A stretch of DNA of 34,275 nt from Ignisphaera sp. (GCA_025058535.1 JANXEL010000042.1:1-34275); one strand, 5' to 3'. Shown: positions 25,302 through 34,275, counted from the stretch's first letter. Notes: generated by a model from the letters alone, not told the origin. Made by a program: numbers and translations.

Positions 25302-26471
25302 TTGGCATACATATCGTTACCGAAGCTAAAGTGCAAAACTGGATTAAGGGCGAGACTGCTACTCAGGGATGGTACAACCATAGAAGGCTGTGGATTCGGA
25401 GCACCGAGCACTAGAGTGGGCGAGGTTGTCTTCTCAACAGGGATGACAGGCTATACAGAGGCACTAACAGATCCGAGCTTTGCAGGTCAGATACTAGTTT
25501 GGACCCATCCAATGGTTGGATGCTACGGTGTTCCAGCAAAAGAACACGAGTACTGCGGTGTACCGCTAGATTACGAATCTGATAGAATACAGGTTGAAGG
25601 TTTTATAGTATCCGAACTACCACCTCCCAACCACTATCTCTCAACTGGAGATCTGGACGCGTGGCTAATGAAGTACGGAATCCCTGGTATGTATAGAGCT
25701 GATACCAGGTTCCTAGTTAAGAAGATAAGAGAGTATGGGGTTATGATGGGTGTACTAGCGGTATTTAGTGAGAAAGAGGAGATCTTATGGAGCGAACTTG
25801 AAAAGAGGCTAAAGATGAGCGAAAGCTATGATGCTAAGAACTTCTCATACCTAGTCTCTCCAAGGAGTGTGGTTGTACATGAACCCATCGGCAGAGCCAT
25901 AGCTACAGTATCTGTGCTTGACTGTGGCATAAAATACGGTATAGTGAGATGGTTATTGAGACAGGGGTTTAAGGTGGTTAGATACCCATGCTGGACAGAT
26001 TCAAAGACCCTAATCGATAGTGGTGATGGGGTTGTGCTAAGCAATGGACCGGGCAATCCAGAGGTGCTGAAAGAGCAAATAAAAATTGTAAGAGAAGTGG
26101 TAGAGTCGGGTAGGCCGGTCCTAGGTATCTGCCTCGGAATGCAACTAATTTCTCTGGCGCTAGGTTCCAGCGTATACAAGCTGAGATACGGTCACAGAGG
26201 ACCGAACAAAGGTGTTATAGACGTAATCACTAAGAGAAGCTATATAACGACACAAAACCACGGATATGCTGTAGATGAGAGTGGATTAGAGGCTTCAGGC
26301 CTAGTACCGTGGTTCAAAAATATTGATGATGGTAGCTTAGAAGGCGTAATGCACAAGGAGTTACCAGTGATAGCAACACAGTTTCACCCAGAGGGGGGTC
26401 CAGGACCTCACGATACCACGTGGATCTTTAATAGATTCAGGATGATGGTGAAGAATGGTAGAGAGTATTAG
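25302..26471 (+). CDS. carA: Carbamoyl phosphate synthase, small (glutaminase) subunit
   Basis: This 389-residue subunit takes ammonia from glutamine and passes it to CarB. The N-terminal CarA domain has LLLRDGTTIEGCGFG and VFSTGMTGYTEALTDPSFAGQIL; the C-terminal class I glutamine amidotransferase has VLSNGPGNP, the nucleophile C277 in GICLGMQLISLA, and the His/Glu pair in TQFHPEGGPGP. GGTGAGG stands four bases before the TTG at 25302. It ends 17 bases inside carB. Its place after argH ties carbamoyl phosphate supply to arginine, though pyrimidine synthesis would use it too. Confidence 0.95.
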   Translation: MAYISLPKLKCKTGLRARLLLRDGTTIEGCGFGAPSTRVGEVVFSTGMTGYTEALTDPSFAGQILVWTHPMVGCYGVPAKEHEYCGVPLDYESDRIQVEGFIVSELPPPNHYLSTGDLDAWLMKYGIPGMYRADTRFLVKKIREYGVMMGVLAVFSEKEEILWSELEKRLKMSESYDAKNFSYLVSPRSVVVHEPIGRAIATVSVLDCGIKYGIVRWLLRQGFKVVRYPCWTDSKTLIDSGDGVVLSNGPGNPEVLKEQIKIVREVVESGRPVLGICLGMQLISLALGSSVYKLRYGHRGPNKGVIDVITKRSYITTQNHGYAVDESGLEASGLVPWFKNIDDGSLEGVMHKELPVIATQFHPEGGPGPHDTTWIFNRFRMMVKNGREY

Positions 26472-29400
26472 GAAGGTTTTGGTCGTAGGCTCAGGAGCTA
26501 TAAAGATTGCTGAAGCAGCGGAATTTGATTACAGTGGCAGCCAAGCTCTAAAGGCACTTAAAGAGGAGGGTATGGAGACCATCCTCATAAATCCAAATAT
26601 TGCTACTATACAGACGGGGCACAGATTTGCTGATAAGGTCTATCTAGCACCGATAAAGCCAGAGTTTATTACCAAGATTATTGACACGGAGCGTCCAGAT
26701 GGTATAATGATCGGTTTCGGTGGACAAACGGCACTAAGTATGGGCGTAAGACTATACGATACTGGTGTATTATCAAAGTACGGGGTTAGGGTTCTGGGCA
26801 CACCTATAGAGGGGGTCAGAAGAGCACTATCAAGAGAGCTATTCAGAAAAGTTATGGTTGAACATGAAATACCCATCCCTCCTAGTGCAGCAGCTAGGAG
26901 CATTGATGAAGCTAAAGATACAGCCACCAAGTTGGGATACCCAGTTATGGTCAGAGTAAGCTTTAATTTGGGGGGTGCTGGAAGCTTTGTTGCTTGGAGT
27001 GAGAAAGATCTTTTAAGGCGACTTAGAGCAGCATTCGCCCAGTCTGAAATTGGTGAAGTACTCATTGAGAAGTACCTACATCATTGGAAGGAAATAGAGT
27101 TCGAAGTTGTAAGGGATGCCTATGATAATGTTGCTGCTATAGCATGCTTAGAGAATCTAGATCCAATGGGTGTGCACACAGGGGAATCTATAGTTATTGC
27201 ACCATGCCAGACCCTCACCGACTATGAATATCAGCTAAATAGAAATCTATCCATAGCTGTTGAAAGAGCTATAATGCTTATTGGAGAAGGTAACGTACAG
27301 CTTGCTCAAAACCCCTGGGATAGTGATGAGATATATGTTATAGAGACTAATCCAAGGATGTCGAGGAGCAGTGCATTAGCTAGTAAGGCTACAGGCTACC
27401 CACTTGCGTACATAGCAGCAAAACTAGCGCTGGGATACAGTCTTTATGAGATCATCAATAAGGTTACAGGGAGGACGTCTGCTTGTTTTGAACCAAGCCT
27501 AGACTACGTTGTTATAAAAATACCTAGGTGGGATCTAGATAAATTTGAGTATGTTGAAAAAAGCCTTGGTACTGAAATGAAAAGCGTTGGGGAAGTTATG
27601 GCAATCGGTAGAAGTTTCTTGGAGGCTCTGCAGAAAGCTATAAGAATGCTCGATATAGGTGAACCAGGTCTTGTTGGAGGACCCATATATGAGGACGACT
27701 CGATATCGCTTAACTACGTAATGGAGAAAATCAGCAGGAGAGAGCCCTACTGGCCCATATGGGTTGCAAAAGCATTCAAGCACAACGTGGATGTAGATAG
27801 AATACACCAGCTCACCGGTATAGATAATCACTTTCTTAAACAAATAAAGGAAGCAGTTGACTTCTATGAAAATCTGAGGAGAAGTTCTATAGAGAGCTTT
27901 GAATTACCAGTGATACTTAGTGAAGGTAAGAGACTTGGATTCAGCGACGAACAGCTTAGCAGGGTACTCAAAAGGAGCCCGGATGAAATAAGGAGTATTA
28001 GGATAGAGTACGGTATAAGGCCTGTGACAAAACAGATAGACACTCTTGCTGCTGAATGGCCTGCAAAAACCAACTACCTCTATCTCACATACAATGGCTG
28101 GGAGCACGATGTATCGTATACAAGTTCAAAACCAAAAATAGTAATACTTGGTGCCGGTGGATTTAGAATAGGTGTTAGCGTTGAATTTGATTGGAGTATA
28201 GTAATGTTTGCAGATGAAGCTAGGAAGCAGGGCTATGAGGTTGTGGTTATAAATTATAACCCTGAAACGGTGTCAACAGATTGGGATATGAATGAAAAAC
28301 TCTATTTTGATGAGATTACGGTCGAGAGAGTGCTCGACGTATACGAGCTTGAAAGACCATTAGGTGCTGTAACTTTTCTAGGTGGTCAAATATCAAATAA
28401 CATTGCATGGGAGCTTGAGAAGAGAGGAGTTGCTCTTCTTGGCACCTCTGGTGCTAGTGTACATAAAGCTGAAAATAGAGCCCTTTTCAGTGAGCTGCTC
28501 GATCGTTTAGGTATAAAGCAACCTCCATGGATAGCAGCATCTAGTGTGAATGAGGTTGTGAAATTTGCGGATGATGTAGGTTACCCAGTTCTAGTTAGGC
28601 CGAGCTATGTTCTTAGCGGCTCAGCTATGAAGATAGCATGGAATAAGAAGGAACTCATAGACTTTATTGCAAGGGCGGCTAAGGTATCACCAAAATATCC
28701 TGCAGTTGTGTCGAAGTTTATCGACGGTGCTATAGAGTTTGAGATTGATGCCGTTGGTGATGGTGACACAGTAGTAGGAGCTGCAATTGAGCATATCGAG
28801 CCTGCCGGAGTCCACAGTGGAGATGCTACGATGTCCCTACCGCCTAGGTACTTGCCGTGGGATGCCGTTTTAAAGGCTTCAAAGATCGCTATGGAGTTAA
28901 ACAGTAATCTGAATGTAAAGGGTCCCTTCAACCTACAGCTTCTGTATAGGGATGGTGATGTGTATGTTATTGAGCTTAATCTTAGAGCAAGTAGATCCAT
29001 GCCGTTTACGAGCAAGGTCACAGGCTACAACCTTATGAGGGCAGCTGTAGAGGTCTCTTTAAATGGCGATTTGACGAGCGTTGTTGAGAAGCATAGATTT
29101 AACCTGCTATCACCTAAGTGGTTTGGTGTTAAGTCACCCCAGTTTTCATGGACTAGATTAAGAGGTGCTTATCCATTTCTAGGGCCTGAGATGAGAAGCG
29201 TTGGTGAAGTTGCATGTCTAGGGAGGGTATATGAAGAAGCACTCATACTAAGCTGGTTATCTGTGGCAGGCAATAGGTTACCGGAAAGGAATAGAGAGAA
29301 GATACTAGTGTACACTCCCGAGCTGAAGAATGAATACATCGATACATTGTCGGAAGTAAGTAGAGTACTAAGTGATGCTGAGTATAGTGTTGTAACAATA

Positions 29401-29688
29401 GAAGGTATGGAGATTAGGGATGCCAAAATGATGACGCTAAAAGGTGTTGAAGATGAGATGGTGAGAGGAAGCATCGGACTCACAATAACTGTGGGCTACA
29501 ATCCAGAGAGAGACTATAGAGTTAGAAGATTAGCAGTGGATCTGGGGATACCGATTGTGCTTAACCATAGACTAGGCCTCGAGCTCTCAAAAGCGCTGTT
29601 AACCATCAGAGAAAGGTACCATGACTTAAATGTGATAGAACTTAAGGAATTCTGGACCGATTTGGATAAAATCACATTAGTTATTTAG
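26455..29688 (+). CDS. carB: Carbamoyl phosphate synthase, large subunit
   Basis: CarB makes carbamoyl phosphate from bicarbonate, ammonia and two ATP. The 1077 residues have the duplicated layout: first half with KVLVVGSGAIKIAEAAEFDYSGSQALKALKEEG-type start, ATP-grasp and ETNPRMSRSSALASKATGYP; an oligomerisation region around 405-555; second half with KIVILGAGGFRIGVSVEFDW, a second ATP-grasp and ELNLRASRSMPFTSKVTG; then an MGS-like allosteric domain from about 950. In the second half the usual GxGPxRIGQG-type loop reads GAGGFRIGVS. The C-terminal MGS region is diverged. The ATG lies three bases after GGTGA within carA. Confidence 0.96.
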   Translation: MVESIRKVLVVGSGAIKIAEAAEFDYSGSQALKALKEEGMETILINPNIATIQTGHRFADKVYLAPIKPEFITKIIDTERPDGIMIGFGGQTALSMGVRLYDTGVLSKYGVRVLGTPIEGVRRALSRELFRKVMVEHEIPIPPSAAARSIDEAKDTATKLGYPVMVRVSFNLGGAGSFVAWSEKDLLRRLRAAFAQSEIGEVLIEKYLHHWKEIEFEVVRDAYDNVAAIACLENLDPMGVHTGESIVIAPCQTLTDYEYQLNRNLSIAVERAIMLIGEGNVQLAQNPWDSDEIYVIETNPRMSRSSALASKATGYPLAYIAAKLALGYSLYEIINKVTGRTSACFEPSLDYVVIKIPRWDLDKFEYVEKSLGTEMKSVGEVMAIGRSFLEALQKAIRMLDIGEPGLVGGPIYEDDSISLNYVMEKISRREPYWPIWVAKAFKHNVDVDRIHQLTGIDNHFLKQIKEAVDFYENLRRSSIESFELPVILSEGKRLGFSDEQLSRVLKRSPDEIRSIRIEYGIRPVTKQIDTLAAEWPAKTNYLYLTYNGWEHDVSYTSSKPKIVILGAGGFRIGVSVEFDWSIVMFADEARKQGYEVVVINYNPETVSTDWDMNEKLYFDEITVERVLDVYELERPLGAVTFLGGQISNNIAWELEKRGVALLGTSGASVHKAENRALFSELLDRLGIKQPPWIAASSVNEVVKFADDVGYPVLVRPSYVLSGSAMKIAWNKKELIDFIARAAKVSPKYPAVVSKFIDGAIEFEIDAVGDGDTVVGAAIEHIEPAGVHSGDATMSLPPRYLPWDAVLKASKIAMELNSNLNVKGPFNLQLLYRDGDVYVIELNLRASRSMPFTSKVTGYNLMRAAVEVSLNGDLTSVVEKHRFNLLSPKWFGVKSPQFSWTRLRGAYPFLGPEMRSVGEVACLGRVYEEALILSWLSVAGNRLPERNREKILVYTPELKNEYIDTLSEVSRVLSDAEYSVVTIEGMEIRDAKMMTLKGVEDEMVRGSIGLTITVGYNPERDYRVRRLAVDLGIPIVLNHRLGLELSKALLTIRERYHDLNVIELKEFWTDLDKITLVI

Positions 29689-29696
29689 CGCGACGA

Positions 29697-29760
29697 TTTT
29701 TAAATAAATTCGCACTATCTCGTTACACTACACTTGTCCACAGCACTTCATAAATATATC
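29697..29760 (+). promoter_or_regulatory. Two candidate TATA boxes before the GH127 gene
   Basis: TTTTTAAATA (about 29697-29706) would start a transcript near 29729, next to the TTG at 29734. ATAAATATATC (about 29750-29760) would start one near 29781, next to the ATG at 29794 and its GGTGG. The family alignment favours the second arrangement, but both may be used. The T run at 29698-29702 might also end the carB transcript. Confidence 0.4.
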
Positions 29761-29793
29761 TCGGGGCTAAATTCTATAGTTGGTGGTATATCT

Positions 29794-31737
29794 ATGAGCG
29801 GTACAAGTATTCATGTTGTTAACGTATCTAGAAGTAGCTATGCTGTCATAGAGCCTTTACCGATTAATAGAGTTAGAATTGAAGATGCATTCTGGAAGCC
29901 GAGACTGGAGAGATTAGTAAAAGTCACTCTGCCTCTACAGTTTGCTAAGATTGAGGAGACAGGTAGATTAGAGAATTTTAGAATAGCATCGAGAAAGGTG
30001 AAGGGAGTATATAAGGGTCTGTGGTTCAACGACTCTGATGTATATAAATGGATAGAAGCCTCAGCCTACGCCCTAGTGCATTTCCGAAGTGAGGAGCTGT
30101 GCAAACTCGTTACTACTGCAGTAAGAGAGATCATCTCCGCGCAGGAGCCAGATGGCTACATAAACACCTACATTACTGTAAATGGACTTAAAAGATGGGT
30201 GGATCTAGCATGGAGCCACGAACTGTACTGTGCAGGACACCTATTCCAAGCAGCGGTTGCAGTAAGGAGGAGTCTTGGAGATGACGATCTATATACAGCA
30301 TCTTTAAAGTTTGCAGATCTGCTTAGGGATACGTTTGGTTGGGATGAAGGAAAACTAAAGGCGGCTGATGGTCATCCAGAGGTAGAGATGGCGCTTGTAG
30401 AACTCTATAGGGAAAGTAATAGAAAAGAGTATCTCGACCTTGCAGAATTTTTCATAGACATAAGAGGTAGAGGGTGTGTGGTGAAGGCATCAGCATCGAG
30501 GCAGTTCTTTACACTATCATCTGAGTATCTCATTGATCATAAGCCTATAAGGGAGCTGGATGATGTAGCTGGAGCCCATGCTGTAAGAGCTCTATACTAT
30601 ATGGGTGGAGCTGCTGATGTGTATATAGAAAATGGGGATAGAGAGCTATGGCATGCTCTAGAGAGGCTCTGGAGGAAAATTATTGATAGAAAGACCTATA
30701 TCACTTACGGATTTGGCTCGAGGCATGATGGGGAAGCATTTGGCAAAGATTATGAACTTCCAAATGAGAGAGCCTATAGTGAAACATGTGCTGCTGTAGC
30801 TGGGGCCATGTGGGCATGGAGAATGTTTCTAGCGTCAGGAAATCCAGAGTATATGGAGGTTCTAGAATCTATTCTATACAATTCAGCATTGGCAGGCATT
30901 TCAATCGATGGTGCAAGGTATTTTTATGTAAATCCGCTTGCAGATTACTATGCAGAACACCAGAGGCAACCCTGGTTTGAATGTGCGTGTTGTCCACCTA
31001 ATATTGCACGCCTCCTAGCCTACCTTCCAGGAATGATATACTCATTTTCGAGAGCTGATAGAGCCATTATGGTAAATATGTTTATTGGCAGTAGGGCCAT
31101 ATTTGAGGTGAATGGAAATAGGATTTTGATTTCCATAGACACCAGCTATCCATGGTATGGAAGGGTAGTTATCACCGTTGAGCCGGAAAGGGTTGATGAG
31201 GTGCCTATTATGATTAGACTACCCTCATGGATTGATGAACACGCTATTTCAGTTAATGGGAAGGAGTTAAAGGGAAGACCTGGGACATATATAAAGATTA
31301 CTAAGAACTGGGATAATGGTGATAGGATATCTATAGAATTCAAAATGATGCCCAAACTAATACAGTCGCACCCCTATATTGAGGCTAACTACAGCAGGAC
31401 AGCCATAAAGAGAGGGCCAATTGTTTACTGTGTAGAGGGTGTGGATAATAAGGAATTTGATGTAAGGGACTTAGTTATAGATCCACAAAAATCTAATCTG
31501 AATGAGGTTTTTAGGAAGGATATTCTAGGTGGGGTTATGACGATAGAAGGGGAGGGGTACATTGATGAATGCACGCTACGTAATTTTAAGCTATACTATG
31601 AGTACAGTGAGAGAGGAGCTCCAATGTTTAGGAGGGTCAGATTTGTAGCGATACCGTATTACGCCTGGAACAATAGAGGAGCATCACAAATGATTGTGTG
31701 GATGAGGTCCCACTCTAATAAGGTGATATTGGATTGA
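29794..31737 (+). CDS. GH127-family glycoside hydrolase (beta-L-arabinofuranosidase-like, former DUF1680)
   Basis: The protein has the GH127 start VRIEDAFWKPRLERLVKVTLP and the (alpha/alpha)6-barrel pattern AAGHLFQAAVA-like. The active-site residues of the Cys-type beta-L-arabinofuranosidases are kept: the acid Glu in DGEAFGKD (E314), the zinc ligands E330 and C332 in SETC, and the two adjacent Cys C399 and C400 in ECACCPPNIARLL, of which C399 matches the nucleophile. Length 647 from the ATG at 29794, which is preceded by GGTGG; a TTG at 29734 would add 20 residues. No signal peptide is seen, so it acts in the cytoplasm. The natural sugar cannot be read from sequence. Confidence 0.85.
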   Translation: MSGTSIHVVNVSRSSYAVIEPLPINRVRIEDAFWKPRLERLVKVTLPLQFAKIEETGRLENFRIASRKVKGVYKGLWFNDSDVYKWIEASAYALVHFRSEELCKLVTTAVREIISAQEPDGYINTYITVNGLKRWVDLAWSHELYCAGHLFQAAVAVRRSLGDDDLYTASLKFADLLRDTFGWDEGKLKAADGHPEVEMALVELYRESNRKEYLDLAEFFIDIRGRGCVVKASASRQFFTLSSEYLIDHKPIRELDDVAGAHAVRALYYMGGAADVYIENGDRELWHALERLWRKIIDRKTYITYGFGSRHDGEAFGKDYELPNERAYSETCAAVAGAMWAWRMFLASGNPEYMEVLESILYNSALAGISIDGARYFYVNPLADYYAEHQRQPWFECACCPPNIARLLAYLPGMIYSFSRADRAIMVNMFIGSRAIFEVNGNRILISIDTSYPWYGRVVITVEPERVDEVPIMIRLPSWIDEHAISVNGKELKGRPGTYIKITKNWDNGDRISIEFKMMPKLIQSHPYIEANYSRTAIKRGPIVYCVEGVDNKEFDVRDLVIDPQKSNLNEVFRKDILGGVMTIEGEGYIDECTLRNFKLYYEYSERGAPMFRRVRFVAIPYYAWNNRGASQMIVWMRSHSNKVILD

Positions 31738-32207
31738 GGGAATATCCACACTATGCCTTAGCAGCAGTAGGAGCTGTGGTTATATTGAATGGTAGTATCA
31801 TTCTGGTAAAGAGAGGGTATCCACCTGCGAAAGGCAGATGGTCGTTGCCGGGAGGTGTTGTTGAGGCAGGCGAAAGGATATTTGATGCGGCTAAAAGGGA
31901 ATTGTATGAAGAGACAGGTATTACAGCTGAACCTCTGGGTGTAGTTTCTATAGTGAATGATGTTGTCAAGGATTCGGGAGGCAGCGTAAGATACCACTAT
32001 CTCATACTTGATGTTCTATTTGATCCAAGTAGTGTTAAAGGTGCACTGAGACCGGGTGGAGATGCTATTGATGCAGCGTGGATTTCGTTAGAGGAGGCGC
32101 TTAATAGGGATGACGTATCAAGGATAACTAAAAATCTGATTGGTAGGTTAATTAAGAGTGGACCTCATATTCTTCAGATCGAGGAGATGGAGTTTCATTC
32201 ACAATAG
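31734..32207 (+). CDS. Nudix hydrolase
   Basis: This 157-residue protein contains a full Nudix box, GX5EX7REUXEEXGU, at residues 41-63 (G41, E47, R55, E56, E59, E60, G62), preceded by KGRWSLPGG. Nudix enzymes hydrolyse nucleoside diphosphates linked to another group; the LILDVLF and ALRPGGDAIDAAWISLEEAL regions resemble the ADP-ribose/NDP-sugar type, but the substrate is not determined. The TTG start overlaps the GH127 stop by four bases with AGGTGAT before it, so it is co-translated with the glycosidase. Confidence 0.88.
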   Translation: MREYPHYALAAVGAVVILNGSIILVKRGYPPAKGRWSLPGGVVEAGERIFDAAKRELYEETGITAEPLGVVSIVNDVVKDSGGSVRYHYLILDVLFDPSSVKGALRPGGDAIDAAWISLEEALNRDDVSRITKNLIGRLIKSGPHILQIEEMEFHSQ

Positions 32208-32226
32208 TTAAGTGGTGTGAGGCTGA

Positions 32227-33756
32227 TTGAGCATAAAGGTTTTCACGGGTAGAGTATATACTCAATTTAAACCAATTAAGACAGTTGAATGTCTAATTGT
32301 ATCATCTGGACGCGTTGTATACGCAGGTTCTATAGATGTATGTGAGTGCGTGTGTAGAAATACAGTGTGTGAGGAAATTGATATTCGTGGTGTAGCCCTT
32401 CCAGGTTTCGTAGATGCTCACATTCATATGGATGCACTTGGGGTTAATCTAAATACTATTGATCTAAGAGATGTAGGAAGTATAGATGATGTTAAAAAAC
32501 TCCTTAAAATATACGGTAGGAAAACTATTGGTGGTTGGATCATTGGTCGTGGGTGGAGTCAAGAGAGATTTGCGGAGAAGAGACTTATAACAAGATGCGA
32601 TATTGATGAAAGCATTACTGAATTGCCAGTGCTTTTGGTTAGAGTGTGTGGTCATCTCGGTACTGTTAATAGTAAAGCAATCGAGCTTCTAAAGCTTACT
32701 GAAGTATTCAGAAATAACCCTAACATGGATGCAGTAGATGGTATCGTCAAGGAGGAGGTCCTGGAATATGTATGGAGGAAAATAGATATTGATGTAGATA
32801 CCTATAAAAGACTTTTAAATGATGCACAGAGACACCTCCTTAGATATGGGATTACATCTGTAGGGTTCCTCTCAGCCCCCGTGAACATTGTACCCATTCT
32901 GATTTCAATGAATCTAGAGGATACACTCAGGGTTAGAATCCATCTATATCTAGATGGTGTCTACGGCAGCATTTTAAAGTTAGCAGGATTTAGGAGAGGC
33001 TTCGGGGATGAGTTTCTAAGGTTTATGGGTATAAAGATTTTCATTGATGGTTCACTTGGAGCCAGAACGGCCCTACTCACCTCGCCTTACAGTGATGATC
33101 CTGATAACTATGGTGTTGAAAGGATGCCTGGTGATCTCTTGGCGCGGATCCTTAGTGAAGCTAGAGACAATGATATAGATGTGGCTCTACATGCTATAGG
33201 GGATAAAGCCCTCGACATTGCTCTGAGCTCTATATGGGAAACGCTATCGAATAATCATACTAGAATAGAACATGCATCCATCGTTAGGGATGATCAACTA
33301 GATAGATTGAGGGGGCTCCGTGTGGCTATACAGCCGTACTTCGTAATTTCAGATTTCTGGATTGTAGATAGGGTAGGTGCTGAGAGAGCACGGTATGTGT
33401 ACAGAATCAGGAGCTTAGTAGATAGAGATATAGCAGTCGGATTTTCGACAGATGCTCCAGTAGAGGAGGTGGATCCTTGGAAGACCATATATGCAGCCGT
33501 CACAAGGGGTGCTTTTGATGGTATAGAGTTAGCAAGGTATACATATAGCGAATCAGTAGATGTGAGGGAAGCTCTACACCTCTACACTAAAGGCTCAAGT
33601 AGAGTACTATTGCGAACTGATATTGGATGTTTGGAACCTGGTTGCCTAGCCGATATCAACGTGGTTGATAGAGATCCTCTCGAATTAGATATCCAGGAGA
33701 TAAAAAGGGTTAGAACCTTGAGAACTTTTGTAGGTGGTATGGAGTCTCTCTTTTAG
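32227..33756 (+). CDS. YtcJ-like metal-dependent amidohydrolase (COG1574 type)
   Basis: This 509-residue TIM-barrel amidohydrolase has the metal motif FVDAHIHMDAL, GRGWSQERF, the block IKIFIDGSLGARTALL, ALHAIGDKALD (His), RIEHASIV (His) and FSTDAPVEEVDPW (Asp), the order seen in the YtcJ/AepA/NfdA group, which hydrolyses N-acyl or cyclic amide bonds. The substrate is unknown. The TTG start lies four bases after GTGAGG and 19 bases after the Nudix gene. An oddity is a Cys cluster in the N-terminal beta part: C39, C41, C43 and C48 (VCECVCRNTVC), not a known feature of the family and possibly a metal site or disulfide pair. Confidence 0.85.
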   Translation: MSIKVFTGRVYTQFKPIKTVECLIVSSGRVVYAGSIDVCECVCRNTVCEEIDIRGVALPGFVDAHIHMDALGVNLNTIDLRDVGSIDDVKKLLKIYGRKTIGGWIIGRGWSQERFAEKRLITRCDIDESITELPVLLVRVCGHLGTVNSKAIELLKLTEVFRNNPNMDAVDGIVKEEVLEYVWRKIDIDVDTYKRLLNDAQRHLLRYGITSVGFLSAPVNIVPILISMNLEDTLRVRIHLYLDGVYGSILKLAGFRRGFGDEFLRFMGIKIFIDGSLGARTALLTSPYSDDPDNYGVERMPGDLLARILSEARDNDIDVALHAIGDKALDIALSSIWETLSNNHTRIEHASIVRDDQLDRLRGLRVAIQPYFVISDFWIVDRVGAERARYVYRIRSLVDRDIAVGFSTDAPVEEVDPWKTIYAAVTRGAFDGIELARYTYSESVDVREALHLYTKGSSRVLLRTDIGCLEPGCLADINVVDRDPLELDIQEIKRVRTLRTFVGGMESLF

Positions 33757-33807
33757 TAAACATTTACTAACCTATGTATGAATATCGTGGTTGTGAGGTA
33801 GGTTGAG

Positions 33808-34275
33808 GTGAGTGGGGAACTATACGATGTTATTGTCATAGGAGGTGGAATAGCAGGTTCTTCCGCAGCCCTGTATACCGCGAGGCAGGGGCTTAAAACA
33901 GTGATTGTATCTATAGATGTGGGAGGGCAGTTAAAATACGCAAGCATTATTGAAAATTACCCTGGAATAGAATCCATAGAAGGGCTTGATCTAGCATTAA
34001 GAGTGCAGAAGCAAGCTGCATCATATGGTGCTGATATAATTATAGATGAGGTGGCGTCAATTGGTAAGAATGGAGGAATATTTGTTGTTAGGACGGTAAA
34101 GGGAGTAGTGCTGAAGTCGCTAAGCGTAATTGCAGCTTGTGGAAAGGCTCCTAGAAAGCTTGGAGTTGAAGGGGAGGAGAAGTTTGTTGGTAGAGGGCTT
34201 AGCTACTGTAGTTTATGTGATGGACCTCTCTATAGAGGTAGGAGAATTGCTTTGAATAGCTTTGGCGATATTGGT
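33808..34275 (+). CDS. trxB: Thioredoxin reductase-like flavoprotein, cut by the window end
   Basis: The first 156 residues are present, open to the last base. The FAD motif VIVIGGGIAGSSAALYTARQG starts at residue 8 in family form, followed by GGQLKYASIIENYPG and the redox pair C134/C137 in SYCSLCDG, as in thioredoxin reductases (usually CATCDG). After it the NADPH-domain loop, normally VxVVGGGDSA, reads RIALNSFGDIG, so most of the glycine-rich turn is missing; the ATGA segment reads AACGKAPRKLG. NADPH may be replaced by another cofactor or donor. The GTG at 33808 lies within GAGGTGAG; this start is reasonable because the FAD strand follows at once. Confidence 0.85.
   Translation, partial: MSGELYDVIVIGGGIAGSSAALYTARQGLKTVIVSIDVGGQLKYASIIENYPGIESIEGLDLALRVQKQAASYGADIIIDEVASIGKNGGIFVVRTVKGVVLKSLSVIAACGKAPRKLGVEGEEKFVGRGLSYCSLCDGPLYRGRRIALNSFGDIG

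Noticed and set aside
1-34275. CRISPR array, insertion sequence, tRNA or rRNA
   Set aside because: No regularly spaced repeats, transposase motifs, terminal inverted repeats, tRNA T-loop/anticodon patterns or rRNA blocks were seen on reading.

Overview
The window looks like a chromosomal segment of a thermophilic archaeon of the Thermoproteota (Crenarchaeota). The evidence is A/T-rich archaeal TATA boxes about 25 bases before operon starts, GGTGAG-type ribosome binding sites inside operons, many TTG and GTG starts, heavy AGA/AGG and ATA codon use, a LysW amino-acid-carrier cluster next to an Lrp/LysM-type regulator, and an archaeal RecB-like nuclease family. The genus cannot be fixed from the sequence. 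No rRNA, tRNA, CRISPR array, insertion sequence or phage gene was seen.

Layout. 71-5531 (+) is a complete five-gene oligopeptide/dipeptide ABC importer (binding protein, two permeases, two ATPases). 5532-5867 is the only long gene-free stretch; it is rich in short palindromes and precedes an orphan PD-(D/E)XK nuclease-like/HTH/coiled-coil gene (5868-6680). 6699-10922 (-) is thrB-hom-lysC-asd, from aspartate to threonine precursors. 11002-13304 (-) holds the Lrp/LysM regulator, lysZ and lysY. Divergent from these is lysW-lysX-lysJ-lysK (13537-16862, +), whose first gene is a 56-residue carrier protein ending in EDWGE. 16807-21893 is a branched-chain/amino-acid ABC importer split into two divergent units: binding protein and two ATPases on -, two permeases on +. 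A stand-alone ACT-domain protein (21865-22602, -) separates it from argG-argH-carA-carB (22686-29688, +). The end holds a GH127-type glycosidase, a Nudix hydrolase, a YtcJ-like amidohydrolase and the 5' part of a thioredoxin reductase (33808 to the window end).

Together the window is an amino-acid supercluster: peptide and amino-acid uptake, the aspartate family pathway, LysW-carried synthesis of ornithine and/or lysine, and ornithine/carbamoyl phosphate to arginine. No homocitrate synthase, homoaconitase or ornithine carbamoyltransferase is present here, so whether the LysW enzymes serve lysine, arginine or both is not settled; the arg/car neighbourhood favours at least arginine.

The most unusual points are: thrB has a well-placed Shine-Dalgarno and ATG that lie out of frame with the rest of the gene; livF has no ATG/GTG/TTG start but has a CTG six bases after a strong Shine-Dalgarno; the lysW and argG promoters share a 17-bp inverted repeat with an identical CACTC centre; the aspartate kinase seems to have only one ACT unit while a separate ACT protein is encoded nearby; and the terminal thioredoxin reductase lacks the usual glycine-rich NADPH loop.
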